NCBI RefSeq assembly: GCF_900157385.1
Contig: NZ_LT717697.1
Coordinates: 186,001 to 250,000 of the forward strand
Source: Mycobacterium terramassiliense
GTDB lineage: Bacteria; Actinomycetota; Actinomycetes; Mycobacteriales; Mycobacteriaceae
Direction of reading: 5' to 3'
Length of the DNA: 64,000 nucleotides
The translations under genes and the position numbers were made by a program. Below, piece by piece: positions 46,192 through 55,595 of the stretch. Position 1 is the stretch's first letter, and each line of letters opens with the position of its first letter. A model generated the notes under the pieces. It was not told where the DNA came from, ran no database searches, and saw nothing but the letters and a program-made list of their open reading frames with translations.

Positions 46192-48624
46192 TCAACGGCG
46201 GTCAGGTGTTGCGGAAGCACGGGATCGGCGGTGGTCGAGCCAGCGGTAGGCCGCGAGCTTGATCCGGTCATTGATTAGGAACCACAACACGGCGTAGGCC
46301 CACACGACACCGGCCCACCGCCATCCGATCGGTGTCATCGCCACCCCGTAGACGGAAATCAGGGTGGCGATCGTTTGCGCTGTGATGACGGCCCCCAGCA
46401 GCAGTGGTGCGGGTGCGGGCCGTGACCAGAAGGGGCCGCGGGTGCGGGCGAGGAAGATGGTGAGCTGCCCGGCGACGGACAACTTGAGGTAGATCAGCGT
46501 GCGGATCATGTCGTGGCTGAGGCCAAAGACCTTGTCGGCGAGGAAGAAAAGCGTGAAGGTGGCGACGACGCCGATGACGCCGAGCACCGTGGCGATGGTC
46601 AGCACGACGCGCATGTCCCATTTGACGGGCTTGGGTGAACCGCGCACGTGGTCGTAGGCGATGGACAGGATCGCGCCGTCGTTGAGCAGCGCGAGGAACA
46701 CGATCATCGCCGCGGTGACCGGGAAGAAGTTCATCAACACGACCGCGAGGGTGATCAGCAGCAGCACCCGGATGGTTTCGGCGATGCGGTAGGTGGCGTA
46801 ACTGGTCAGCCGGGCAAAGATTTCGCGGGCCTGCCCGATCGCAGCCACGATCACCGACAACCCGGGCGCCAGCAGGACCACGTCGGCGGCCGCCCGGGCC
46901 GCATCGGTGGCCCCGGCCACCGCGATGCCGGCGTCGGCCTGTTTGAGAGCGGGCGCGTCGTTGACCCCGTCGCCGGTCATCCCGACGATGTGGCCCCGGG
47001 CCTGCAGCAGCCGCACGATGCGGTATTTGTGTTCGGGAAAGACCTGCGCGAAACCGTCGGTGGCCTCCACTCGGGCGCCAAGCTCGTCGTCGGCGGCGTC
47101 GACGTCAAGGGTGGCCGCATCGAGAATCTGGTCGCCCAGGCCGACCTGGCGGGCGATCTCGCGGCCGATGGCGACTTGGTCACCGGTGACCATCTTGACG
47201 TCAATGCCCAACTGCTGTGCCGCGGTGACAGTGGCCGCGGAGTCGTCGCGCGGCGGGTCGGCCAGCGCCAGCACGCCCATCAGCCGAAAAGAACCGTCGC
47301 CGTGGGTCCTGGCCACTGCGAGGGATCGATGCCCGTGGGTGGCGAAGCGTTCGACCACATCGTTGAGCCGGGTGGTGGCGCCGTCGCCTTCGCACAGGGC
47401 GGCGATGACCTGGGGTGCGCCCTTGCTGACCCGAAATGTCTGACCGTCGCCGTCGTGCACTAGCGCCTCGGTGCGTTTGCGGACCGGGTCGAAGGGGATG
47501 AACTCCTCGACCTGAAGCGACGGTCGTCGACCCGCGGCGGCAATGATCGCCAGATCGATGAGGTCGTTGTCTTCGGCCCGTGAGGCCAACGCGGCGACCG
47601 TAAGCAGGTCGTCCTCGGAGGTGCCCGGGGTGGTCCAGCGGGCGGCGACCGCGAGGCGGTTCTGCGTCAGGGTGCCGGTCTTGTCCGAGCACAACAGGTC
47701 GATGCCGCCGAGTTCCTCGACCGCGGGCAGGTGGCTGACGACGGCCTGCCGGTGCGCCAGCTGGCGAGCACCCACTGCCATGGTCACCGACAAGACCGCC
47801 GGCAGCGCCACCGGGATCGAGGCGATCGTGACCACCAGCGCGAACTCCAGGGTCTGCAGCACGGGATTACCCCGGACCAGCGAGACAGCGATCGTCAACG
47901 TCACCAACGCGACCGCGATCACGATCAGGTAGTTGGCGATGCGCAACACCGCGCGCTGGAAGTGGCTGACGGTACCCGCAGTCTCCACCAGCGCCGTGGT
48001 CTTGCCCATATAGGACGACGCCCCGGTGGTACACACCAGGGCGTCGGCCTCCCCGCGCACCAGCACCGACCCGGAATACAGACCCTGGCCCTGCCCGCGG
48101 CTCACGGCCAGCGATTCCCCAGTCAGCGCCGACTGATCCACCTCGAGCGTGACGTCGTCGAGCACCCGCAGATCGGCGGGTACCACATCACCGAGCCGCA
48201 CCCGCACCACGTCGCCGGGCACCAATTCGCGGGCCGCCACCGTCACCCACCCGCCGTCACGCAACACCCGTGCCGAGGACGCCAGCCGTTGCTTGAGCGC
48301 GGCGATCGCATTGGCCGCCTGGTGCTCCTCGAAGAATGCGACCAAGCCGTTCACCGCCAGCAGCACGCCGATGATCACCGCGTCGGTCCAGTGCCGGGCG
48401 GCGATCGACAACGCCAGCGCGACCTCGATCATCCAGGGGATCGGCGCCCAGAAATAACCCAAAAACTCGAGCACCGGATTGCGGTGGCGCTCAACGATTT
48501 CGTTCGGGCCACAACGCTGGAGCCGTCGCAACGCCTCGGCGGCGGTCAAACCGGCTGTGGAGCTGTCCAGCTCGATCAATGCCTGCGGCAGCGGCACTTT
48601 CGCCAATTCGTCATCGGTCTGCAC
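46192..48624 (-). CDS. P-type cation ATPase (P3A, proton-pump-like)
   Basis: 810 residues from the GTG at 48624, chosen because AAGGAGG lies 6 nt upstream; the frame runs further to 48705. P-type motifs: TGES actuator loop (SALTGESLAVSRG), phosphorylation motif SDKTGTLTQN, the GDGVND hinge, and PxxLP membrane motif VALPAVLS. An N-terminal cation-ATPase domain (GLTAAEALRRLQRCGPNEIVE) and about ten helices are present. The sequence resembles plasma-membrane H+-ATPases. It may export protons or another cation. Confidence 0.9.
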   Translation of the reverse strand: MQTDDELAKVPLPQALIELDSSTAGLTAAEALRRLQRCGPNEIVERHRNPVLEFLGYFWAPIPWMIEVALALSIAARHWTDAVIIGVLLAVNGLVAFFEEHQAANAIAALKQRLASSARVLRDGGWVTVAARELVPGDVVRVRLGDVVPADLRVLDDVTLEVDQSALTGESLAVSRGQGQGLYSGSVLVRGEADALVCTTGASSYMGKTTALVETAGTVSHFQRAVLRIANYLIVIAVALVTLTIAVSLVRGNPVLQTLEFALVVTIASIPVALPAVLSVTMAVGARQLAHRQAVVSHLPAVEELGGIDLLCSDKTGTLTQNRLAVAARWTTPGTSEDDLLTVAALASRAEDNDLIDLAIIAAAGRRPSLQVEEFIPFDPVRKRTEALVHDGDGQTFRVSKGAPQVIAALCEGDGATTRLNDVVERFATHGHRSLAVARTHGDGSFRLMGVLALADPPRDDSAATVTAAQQLGIDVKMVTGDQVAIGREIARQVGLGDQILDAATLDVDAADDELGARVEATDGFAQVFPEHKYRIVRLLQARGHIVGMTGDGVNDAPALKQADAGIAVAGATDAARAAADVVLLAPGLSVIVAAIGQAREIFARLTSYATYRIAETIRVLLLITLAVVLMNFFPVTAAMIVFLALLNDGAILSIAYDHVRGSPKPVKWDMRVVLTIATVLGVIGVVATFTLFFLADKVFGLSHDMIRTLIYLKLSVAGQLTIFLARTRGPFWSRPAPAPLLLGAVITAQTIATLISVYGVAMTPIGWRWAGVVWAYAVLWFLINDRIKLAAYRWLDHRRSRASATPDRR

Positions 48625-48838
48625 CGCTGCCTCCTTCGCCTCCGGTCCGGCGATTTGGGCTCTTGTGCGGGCTGCGGAACTTCGCGAACGGTCACAACCC
48701 GACACCGTGCGTACTGACCCAATACAGTAGGCGGGTGCAATTATTGCACAATGCTAGTGACGCCAGAAGGCGTAATTTGGGGCGCAGCGCGGGTCCGAGA
48801 GGCATTACTTGCGCCGCAAGCGTTCGCGCCCTTCGGGT

Positions 48839-49315
48839 TTAGGCGTTGGGCTGCAGGATCTCCTCCGACGCGAGCCGCCCGCCGGCCTGCATCCAGGAGG
48901 CCACCACCCGGGGCGCGTCGCGGTTCGGGTTGTAGATGTCCTCCTCGCTGGAGAACAGGCCGTCGCCGGCGTAGACCAGCCGGGTCCAGTTGGGGAACCA
49001 GAACGGCTCCCCGTCCGGGTCGGTCGGGTGGTCCAGCAGGTTCTTGATCATGATGACGACGGCGTCGTTGTCGTCGTCGTAGGCGATCCAGTCATTCGGA
49101 AACCGCATGTGCGGGAACGGGGCCATCACCGCGACGATCCAGTCCCGCACCGCCTCGCGGCCGTGGAAGACGCCGTAGTGATGCTCGGTGTAGACGACGT
49201 CCTCGGTGAAGAGATCGGCGAAGGCTCGCCAGTCGCCCGAGGCGCTGCACCCCTCGACGACGGTCGTGTAGTTCGCGACGGCTTGCTCGATTTCGGCCCT
49301 GCTGAATTTGCCCAT
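48839..49315 (-). CDS. SnoaL-like (NTF2-fold) protein
   Basis: 158 residues from the ATG at 49315 (a GTG at 49324 is possible). NTF2 fold: VEGCSASGDWRAFADLFTED, VVYTEHHYGVFHGREAV, FPNDWIAYDDDNDAVVIM. SnoaL-like enzymes isomerise or hydrate small substrates; many are steroid- or polyketide-related. It is divergent from the SDR gene, 58 bp apart, a pairing often seen in degradative gene sets. Confidence 0.88.
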   Translation of the reverse strand: MGKFSRAEIEQAVANYTTVVEGCSASGDWRAFADLFTEDVVYTEHHYGVFHGREAVRDWIVAVMAPFPHMRFPNDWIAYDDDNDAVVIMIKNLLDHPTDPDGEPFWFPNWTRLVYAGDGLFSSEEDIYNPNRDAPRVVASWMQAGGRLASEEILQPNA

Positions 49316-49373
49316 AGCGGACACACTAGAACGTGTTTCGATTCAAGGTGACTGCTCTGAATGGGGATATCGC

Positions 49374-50141
49374 ATGGGCGTGCTGAACTTGTTCGACCTG
49401 CACGGCAAGAAGGCTCTGATCACCGGGGCGTCCAGCGGCATCGGTAAGGAAGTGGCGCTGGCCTACATCCAAGCCGGCGCGGAGGTGGCGATCGCGGCCC
49501 GTCATTCCGACACCCTGGAGGAGGTCGCCGCGGAGCTCACGGCGGCCGGCGGCCGGGTCGTGCCCGTCGGTTGCGACGTGACCCGGCCAGACCAGGTCGA
49601 CGCCATGGTGGACCGGGTGACCGCGGAGCTGGGCGGCATCGACATAGCGGTCTGCAACGCCGGAATCATCACCGTCACACCGATGCTGGACATGCCGCCC
49701 GAGGAATTTCAGCGCATCCAGGACACCAACGTGACGGGCGTGTTCCTCACCGCCCAGGCCGCGGCGCGGGCGATGGTCGCGCGGGGCCGGGGTGGGGTCA
49801 TCATCACCACCGCCTCGATGTCCGGCCACATCATCAACATTCCGCAGCAGGTCGGCCACTACTGCGCCTCCAAGGCGGCGGTCATCCACCTGACCAAGGC
49901 CATGGCCGTCGAGTTTGCGCCGCACCAAATCCGGGTCAACAGCGTCAGCCCCGGCTACATCCTCACCGAGCTCGTCGAGCCCCTGTCGGAGTACCACGCG
50001 CTGTGGGAGCCGAAGATCCCGATGGGCCGCCTGGGCCGGCCCGAGGAGCTCACCGCCCTGTATGTGTATCTGGCCAGCGAGGCGTCCAGCTACATGACCG
50101 GCTCCGACATCGTCATCGACGGCGGCTACTCCTGCCCGTGA
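49374..50141 (+). CDS. Short-chain dehydrogenase/reductase
   Basis: 255 residues from the ATG at 49374. Classical SDR: TGASSGIGKEVA cofactor loop, NAG (VCNAGII), the catalytic Ser in ITTASMSG, Tyr-x3-Lys in YCASKAAV, and C-terminal MTGSDIVIDGGYSCP. NAD(H)/NADP(H)-dependent oxidation or reduction of an unknown alcohol or ketone. The end overlaps the DUF2071 gene by 29 bp, tail to tail. Confidence 0.93.
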   Translation: MGVLNLFDLHGKKALITGASSGIGKEVALAYIQAGAEVAIAARHSDTLEEVAAELTAAGGRVVPVGCDVTRPDQVDAMVDRVTAELGGIDIAVCNAGIITVTPMLDMPPEEFQRIQDTNVTGVFLTAQAAARAMVARGRGGVIITTASMSGHIINIPQQVGHYCASKAAVIHLTKAMAVEFAPHQIRVNSVSPGYILTELVEPLSEYHALWEPKIPMGRLGRPEELTALYVYLASEASSYMTGSDIVIDGGYSCP

Positions 50142-50910
50142 ACGCGGATCCCTCCAGCGGGCGCGGGCGACCGAAGCGCGCCCGCACGCCCTCCGAAAAC
50201 AGGGCGCGCAGACGCGCGCCGGCGGGTCGCACCCCGCTCGCGCCCAGCAATTCGTCGCTCAGTTCGACGACCTCGGCCGCGCGCATCGGCCACGGATCGT
50301 GCTCGTTCGGCACCCACCAGGTCCGGCCGGCCTTGCGGGTGTGCGCGCCCCACCGCGCGGTGAGCCAGACCTCCAGCGGTGTCGGGTCGACCACCTCACC
50401 GACGGCGACCGTCACGCGGCTGCGCAGGCCGCGGCGGGGCCAGCGGCGCACGCTGTCGTAGGTGAGGTGGTCGCCGCGGCGCGTCACCCGCATCTTCGAC
50501 CACGTGTAGGGCACGCCTAGGCCCATCCGGATCGCGGGCACGGCGGCCAGCCGCGAGGTTTCGAGCGAGCGGAACAACACGCCGTGCCGGTCGGCGTCGT
50601 CGATCGAATAGAGCCGCACGTTGGTCTCCGCAAATCGGCCGAAGTACGGCAGCGGCAACGCGGTGCCGACTCGGGTGCCGGCCAGCACGAACGGGATCAG
50701 CGACACGTAGGTCATCCCGTCGGCGAAGACGTCCGGGCGGGTGCCGGGCGGGTAGAGGGCCTCGACGCCTTCCGGGCGCACCGGCCAGTGCAGGAACGTC
50801 AGATCGGCCCAGCGCTGCTCGAACGTGACTCGACCCGGAAGCGGCGGCGGCGCGACCGGGTACCCGGCGAGACTCGGTTGCGCGTCGGGGAGGTCGGGCG
50901 GGACGGCCAT
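50113..50910 (-). CDS. DUF2071 (YqjF-like) protein
   Basis: 265 residues from the ATG at 50910. FEQRWADLTFLHWPVRPEGV, YVSLIPFVLAGTRVG, FAETNVRLYSIDD and PYTWSKMRVTRRGDH are the conserved DUF2071 segments; the fold is acetoacetate-decarboxylase-like. Function is unknown. It follows the SpoIIAA-like gene by 22 bp, so these two are probably one transcript. Confidence 0.85.
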   Translation of the reverse strand: MAVPPDLPDAQPSLAGYPVAPPPLPGRVTFEQRWADLTFLHWPVRPEGVEALYPPGTRPDVFADGMTYVSLIPFVLAGTRVGTALPLPYFGRFAETNVRLYSIDDADRHGVLFRSLETSRLAAVPAIRMGLGVPYTWSKMRVTRRGDHLTYDSVRRWPRRGLRSRVTVAVGEVVDPTPLEVWLTARWGAHTRKAGRTWWVPNEHDPWPMRAAEVVELSDELLGASGVRPAGARLRALFSEGVRARFGRPRPLEGSAFTGRSSRRR

Positions 50911-50932
50911 TCGAGAACGGTAGACCGGCGCC

Positions 50933-51301
50933 TCACGATCCGTTGATAATCCACTGCCGCGCCTGCTCAACTTGCCCGGCGGGAAAGTGCTGGATCGTGG
51001 CTGACACAAAGTGCGAGCCCAGATGCTCGGCCACATCCGCGAGGTGCGAGTCGGTGACCACCGCGACCTTCTTGATGTGTTTCTGGTGATCCCGGACGAA
51101 GCGGAAGTGGGTGACCACCGCTGAAAAACTGTCCCAGCCCGGGAACGACGGCGCGCTGATGATGAGGCCGGCAAGGTCGCCGTTGGCCTCGATTTGCGGG
51201 TCGACGGCCTTGGCGAGTTCGGTGAAGTCGTTCTCGTCGAGGGCGGACTGCGGGTGGACCAGCAGGATGTTGTGCTCGCTGTCCAGCTCGTAAGCGATCA
51301 T
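50933..51301 (-). CDS. SpoIIAA-like (STAS-related) protein
   Basis: 122 residues from the ATG at 51301. ILLVHPQSALDENDFTELAKAV, LAGLIISAPSFPGWDSFSAV and VRDHQKHIKKVAVVTDSHLA are typical SpoIIAA-like (DUF3478) segments. The fold is alpha/beta like STAS domains; lipid binding has been proposed. There is no partner anti-sigma gene. It precedes the DUF2071 gene on the same strand. Confidence 0.82.
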   Translation of the reverse strand: MIAYELDSEHNILLVHPQSALDENDFTELAKAVDPQIEANGDLAGLIISAPSFPGWDSFSAVVTHFRFVRDHQKHIKKVAVVTDSHLADVAEHLGSHFVSATIQHFPAGQVEQARQWIINGS

Positions 51302-51346
51302 GCCGTCATGGTGCACCGAGCCGCTTGCACAGATAAGAGGCGAAAG

Positions 51347-52024
51347 TCATCCCTCCAGCTGGCCGGAGATCCCCCGCTCGATGCCGGCCTGCGTCGTGGG
51401 GGGCAACACGATGAGACCGTCGAGTTCTTTGCGGGCCAGGTCGAATGCCTTTTGTCGTTCCTGCGGCGCCGCGGCGGGATCCGCGGCCACCCGCAGCAGG
51501 CTCTGGGCGCGCGCGATCCGCTGCCGGCCTTCGGCGGAGAAGTCGCTGCGGCGCCTGCGCGTGGCCTCGGCCTCGGCGACGTTGAACGCGGTCACGTAGT
51601 CCTCGACGGCGGATTGATACCGCGCCGCGCCCTCCCGATCGTCCAGGAGGTCCTCGGCCTTGACGGGGCGCAGGAAGTCCGCCCGGAGCTTGGCTTTGTG
51701 AAAGCCGATCGTGAGCGGATCGCGCATGTCGGTCATCAGCGGGAAGTCGAGCAGCTTGGCCACGTCGAGTTCGTACTCGAGCCAGCGCGCGTCGGTGCGG
51801 TTGTGCTCGTCGATGACGCGCCGGAGTGAACGCCATTGCGCCGCTTGGCTATTCGCGCTACCGACCGGCGCGCCGACAGCTTCCGCCGGGCGCGTATGAT
51901 CCAGCTCCCGCGGCTCTTCGGCGCGCCGCTTGTTGGCGGTGAACGCCCGCACCGCGGCGACCACCATGCCCGTCAGCGGCAGGATCACGATCAGGAGCTC
52001 GGCCAACCGGATGAGCAAACCCAC
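51347..52024 (-). CDS. Membrane-anchored hypothetical protein
   Basis: 225 residues from a GTG at 52024 (frame open upstream). An N-terminal membrane anchor (GLLIRLAELLIVILPLTGMVV) is followed by a charged, mostly helical cytosolic part (WRSLRRVIDEHNRTDARWLE ... AVEDYVTAFNVAEAEATRR). I recognise it only as a conserved mycobacterial hypothetical type. No catalytic motif is seen. It lies 49 bp downstream of the FAAL gene and may be co-transcribed. Confidence 0.75.
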   Translation of the reverse strand: MGLLIRLAELLIVILPLTGMVVAAVRAFTANKRRAEEPRELDHTRPAEAVGAPVGSANSQAAQWRSLRRVIDEHNRTDARWLEYELDVAKLLDFPLMTDMRDPLTIGFHKAKLRADFLRPVKAEDLLDDREGAARYQSAVEDYVTAFNVAEAEATRRRRSDFSAEGRQRIARAQSLLRVAADPAAAPQERQKAFDLARKELDGLIVLPPTTQAGIERGISGQLEG

Positions 52025-52073
52025 CCCGCCAGGATGCCACCGCTGCGCCTCCCGGCGGCCTCGCATCCGCTGG

Positions 52074-53909
52074 TTAGTGCGCTCCCAGCGTGCCGCCGAG
52101 GTATTGCGCGCGGCAGGCTCGGCGGGCCAGTTTGCCGCTCGTGGTGCGCGGGATGCCACCGGCCGGCAGGAAGCGCACGTCGGAGACCGGGACGCCGTGC
52201 CGGTGCGACACCGCCTTCCCGATCGCCTCGATCGCCGGCTGGGGATCCTCGCGACTGGTGCCGGCGGCGCGTTCGGCGATCACCACGAGACGCTGTTCGC
52301 GGCCGTCCGGGACGCAGAACGCGGTCACGTATCCCCGGCGCACCATCGGCGAGGCTTCGGCGACGGTGGCCTCGATGTCCTGCGGGTAGTGGTCGCGGCC
52401 CGCGATGGTGATCAGATCGGCGATGCGGCCGGTGACGTAGATCTCGCCGTCGAGGTACACGCCCAGGTCCCCCGTCCGCAGCCAGGGCCGTCCGGCCGTC
52501 GAGCCCTCGGCGTGGCTGCCGTCGGCCAAGCGCGACCGCAGCGTGGCGCCGAAGGCCAGGCGGGTCTCGTCGGGCAGCCCCCAATACCCGCGACCCACGT
52601 TGTTGCCCTGCAGCCAGATCTCGCCGACCTCACCGTCGGGCAGTTCGGATCCGCTCTCTGGGTCGACGATCACCGCCCATAGGCTGCGGGCGACCCGGCC
52701 GCAGGACACCTGCGCCACCGCGTTCGGGGCGTCCGCCGCGACACGTACCGCGTGACCGGCGCTCAGCTGTCCGCGGTCGAGATACACGACGGATGCCTCC
52801 GCGGAGGAGTCGATGGTCGCGATCATCAGGGTCGCCTCCGCGATGCCGTACGAGGGCTTGAATGCCGTGCGCGGCAATCCATACGGGGCGAAGGCCTTGT
52901 TGAAGGTCCGGATCGCGTCGATGCTGACCGGTTCGGAACCGATGATCAGCACGACGTTGCGCAGGTCGACGTCGTCGCCGGGCGCGGGCAGGCCGCGCTG
53001 CGCCGTCCACTCGTAGGCGAAGTTCGGGGCGGCGGTCACCACCCGGCCCTGCTTCGACCCGGTGGACAGCGCCTGGATCCAGCGCAGCGGCCTGCGGACA
53101 AAGGCGGTGGGTGACATCAGGGTGGAATGCCCGCCGTACACGGCGGGAAAGCCGATCATCGACAGGCCCATGTCGTGGTAGAGCGGTAACCAGCTGACGC
53201 CGTGGGTGTTTCGGTCCAGCAGGTCGATCGAGAGGATCATCTGCACCAGGTTGGTGCCGACGGCGCGGTGGGTGATCTCCACCCCGACCGGGGGCCGCGT
53301 CGCGCCCGACGTGTACTGCAGGTGCGAAACGCGGTCGATGCCCAGCTCGACGGGCACGTACAGCTCCCCCGCCGAGTCGGGTATCCGGTCGATGACGATC
53401 AGCTGTGGCTTCCCCAGGTCCGGGAGACCGGCGAGAAAGCTCTCCACCGCCCCTTTCGCGTTCGCCGTGGTGAGCACCGCGGCCGGCCGGGAGTCGCGCA
53501 GCGCCGTCTGAAGACGCTCGGCGTGGCCGGGCAGTTCGGGCGCGAACAACGGCACCGCTATGGTCCCGGCCTTGATCGCCGCGTAGAACCCGGCGACGTA
53601 GTCGATGCCCTGCGGCGCCAGGATCGCCACCCGGTCGCCCTCGCCGGCGAACCGCTGCACCCGCGCGGCGATCGCCCGCAACCGGACCCCGAATTGGGCC
53701 CAGGTCACTTCTACCGCGTTTCCTTCGGAGCGGGCGTAGTCCAGGAAGCGATACGCCACGGCGTCACCGACATTGGCGATGTTGCGCTCGATGAGCGATA
53801 TCAGGGTGGTGCCCGGCGGCAACTCGACGCCGCCCTCGGCGTCCAGGCAGTCCTCGATCAGTAGCAGGCCCTGTGGAGCCGCGGCGCCGTGCTCCGAACC
53901 GCAATCCAT
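52074..53909 (-). CDS. Fatty acyl-AMP ligase (FAAL, FadD31-like)
   Basis: 611 residues, ANL superfamily: P-loop-like core LQYTSGATRPPVGVEITHRA, VSWLPLYHDMGL (FAAL-typical), SYGIAEATLM, and the C-terminal TGDLGVYLDGEIYVTGR. The IxxIAGRDHYPQDIE and TSGKLARR catalytic-Lys motif is intact. Length and PLYHDMG motif indicate FAAL, which activates fatty acids as acyl-AMP for transfer to a polyketide synthase ACP. No PKS is adjacent. The nearby tpx region in M. tuberculosis contains fadD31, so orthology is possible but not proved. Confidence 0.9.
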   Translation of the reverse strand: MDCGSEHGAAAPQGLLLIEDCLDAEGGVELPPGTTLISLIERNIANVGDAVAYRFLDYARSEGNAVEVTWAQFGVRLRAIAARVQRFAGEGDRVAILAPQGIDYVAGFYAAIKAGTIAVPLFAPELPGHAERLQTALRDSRPAAVLTTANAKGAVESFLAGLPDLGKPQLIVIDRIPDSAGELYVPVELGIDRVSHLQYTSGATRPPVGVEITHRAVGTNLVQMILSIDLLDRNTHGVSWLPLYHDMGLSMIGFPAVYGGHSTLMSPTAFVRRPLRWIQALSTGSKQGRVVTAAPNFAYEWTAQRGLPAPGDDVDLRNVVLIIGSEPVSIDAIRTFNKAFAPYGLPRTAFKPSYGIAEATLMIATIDSSAEASVVYLDRGQLSAGHAVRVAADAPNAVAQVSCGRVARSLWAVIVDPESGSELPDGEVGEIWLQGNNVGRGYWGLPDETRLAFGATLRSRLADGSHAEGSTAGRPWLRTGDLGVYLDGEIYVTGRIADLITIAGRDHYPQDIEATVAEASPMVRRGYVTAFCVPDGREQRLVVIAERAAGTSREDPQPAIEAIGKAVSHRHGVPVSDVRFLPAGGIPRTTSGKLARRACRAQYLGGTLGAH

Positions 53910-54003
53910 GAGCGCAGTCTAGGTGCCCGCCGCGGGCCGTCGGTCGCCCGCGCGGGGCGACGCACTGCACGCCCGCGACGACGAGCTGCGCCCGGGCCCG
54001 CGC

Positions 54004-54585
54004 TCAGCGAGGGGCCTGTCGACGGCCAAAGAGGGCAAGTAGCTGCTCACTCGGTGTGGCGGTCAACGGTGCCGGCAGCGGTTCGGCGAACACGTGCCCG
54101 GCCAGCCCGGCGCGGGCCAGGGGTGGCGAAACGCACAACAGGGCCGAAGCAACATCCGAGGGTATGGGCCGATCGATTCGGCAAGCCTGGGCGATGTCCC
54201 ACGCGTGCACGGCCATCTCGATGGCACCAACGTGGGCAACGGTTTTGGCGGGTATCGGCCGGCCCTGGATTTCGCACCACCGGCCGGCAACGCCGGCAGC
54301 GGCGTTGTGCGCCCGGGCTGCGAGCACACAGTCGACGATCGCGGCCCGCACGGCGCTCACGGGATCCGCGGCCGCCGCCGGCCGGGTCCCCTCGTCGTAG
54401 TCGCGCGCGGCCAGCACGTCGGCGACCTCCGCCAACGAGGCGCAGACGTGGTGCAGCAGCCGGCGCAGGTCCCACCCCCGGCAGGGCGTCGGCGCCGCGA
54501 GGTCGGACGCGCGGACCAGAAGGAGATTCTGGAACAGATAGCGGGCCGCTTCTGTCAGCACGGCCCGCTCGTCGGTGTCGGACAC
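54004..54585 (-). CDS. Maleylpyruvate-isomerase-like (TIGR03086-type) protein
   Basis: 193 residues from a GTG at 54585. Helical DinB-like fold: RASDLAAPTPCRGWDLRRLLHH with the metal-binding His pair, and IEMAVHAWDIAQACR. Members are metal- and mycothiol-linked. It starts 11 bp after the sigma-factor stop on the same strand, thus probably co-transcribed with the ECF sigma gene, a known pairing in mycobacteria. Confidence 0.8.
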   Translation of the reverse strand: MSDTDERAVLTEAARYLFQNLLLVRASDLAAPTPCRGWDLRRLLHHVCASLAEVADVLAARDYDEGTRPAAAADPVSAVRAAIVDCVLAARAHNAAAGVAGRWCEIQGRPIPAKTVAHVGAIEMAVHAWDIAQACRIDRPIPSDVASALLCVSPPLARAGLAGHVFAEPLPAPLTATPSEQLLALFGRRQAPR

Positions 54586-54596
54586 GCTCGGTGCCT

Positions 54597-55583
54597 TCAG
54601 CTCCCCGGCGCCGCGAAGGCCTCGGGCAGGCCGAACTTTGCGACCAGCGCCGCGTCGTTGAACGCAACGATGCGCGAGATGCGCCCGCCGACCAGGGACA
54701 GCACGTCCAGCCCGTGGGCTTGATAGGAACCATCCGGTGCCCGCCTGTACATGGCCAGGGCCGGGGCGCCGTTGGCCTGGGTGGGCGCGAGCCGCCATTG
54801 GTCCGCAGTGTGCAGCACGACCCGGGCCAAAAACGCGCACACCGCTTCCCGCCCGGTGAACCACGTTGGAATGGGCGGCATTTCGAGATCGACGTCGGCG
54901 CGTAGCAGTTCCGCCAATGCATCGACATCGGCGTTTTCGAAGGCGGCCATGTAGCGGTCCAGCACGCCGCGCACTTCGGGTTCGGTGGGTTCGCCGAGCT
55001 CGTCGAGCCTCGGGCCGGCCTCGGCCAACCGCGCGCGTGCGCGTTGCAGGGCGCTGTTGACCGCGGCGGCGGACGTCTCCAGCATTTCGGCGACTTCGCC
55101 GGCCTGCCAACCCAATACGTCGCGCAGCACCAGGACCGCGCGCTGCAAGGGCGACAAATGCTGCAGGGCGGCGACGAATGCCAAGCGGACGCTACTGCGA
55201 ACCGACACGACGACTGCGGGGTCGTCGGTGGCGCCGTACAACAGGCTGTCCGGCGCGGGCTGCAACCACGGGATGTCCGATTGCGCCGGCGCCAGCGCAA
55301 CCGCCGCGCCGTCGGCCGGGGCGCCGAGCCCGGAGGGAAGCGGTCGCCGCTTGCGCGTCCGCAACACGTTCAAATACGTGTTCGTGGCAATCTTGTAGAG
55401 CCACAGCCGGACTGAGGATCGGCCCTCGAACCCGGCGTAGGCCTGCCACGCCCGCAGGTAGGTGTCCTGCACGAGATCCTCGCACTCGTCGACCGATCCG
55501 AGCATGCGGTAGCAGTACGCCCGCAGCTCGGGCCGGTACCGTTCGGCGACTTGTGCGAAATCATCGATGCCGGCGTCCGCCAT
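54597..55583 (-). CDS. ECF sigma factor with SnoaL-like C-terminal domain
   Basis: 328 residues. Sigma region 2 (YRPELRAYCYRMLGSVDECEDLVQDTYLRAW) and region 4 (LQHLSPLQRAVLVLRDVLGWQAGEVAEML) are followed by a C-terminal SnoaL/NTF2-like domain (RYMAAFENADVDALAELLRADV). This is the ECF41/SigG/TIGR02960 type, where the C-terminal domain tunes activity instead of an anti-sigma factor; no anti-sigma gene is present. The next gene downstream, an isomerase-like protein, is probably in the same transcript. Confidence 0.92.
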   Translation of the reverse strand: MADAGIDDFAQVAERYRPELRAYCYRMLGSVDECEDLVQDTYLRAWQAYAGFEGRSSVRLWLYKIATNTYLNVLRTRKRRPLPSGLGAPADGAAVALAPAQSDIPWLQPAPDSLLYGATDDPAVVVSVRSSVRLAFVAALQHLSPLQRAVLVLRDVLGWQAGEVAEMLETSAAAVNSALQRARARLAEAGPRLDELGEPTEPEVRGVLDRYMAAFENADVDALAELLRADVDLEMPPIPTWFTGREAVCAFLARVVLHTADQWRLAPTQANGAPALAMYRRAPDGSYQAHGLDVLSLVGGRISRIVAFNDAALVAKFGLPEAFAAPGS

Positions 55584-55595
55584 GCTCAGAGCCTT

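Noticed and set aside
53910-54003. Short coding frames upstream of the FAAL gene
   Set aside because: Fewer than 70 codons and no conserved features.
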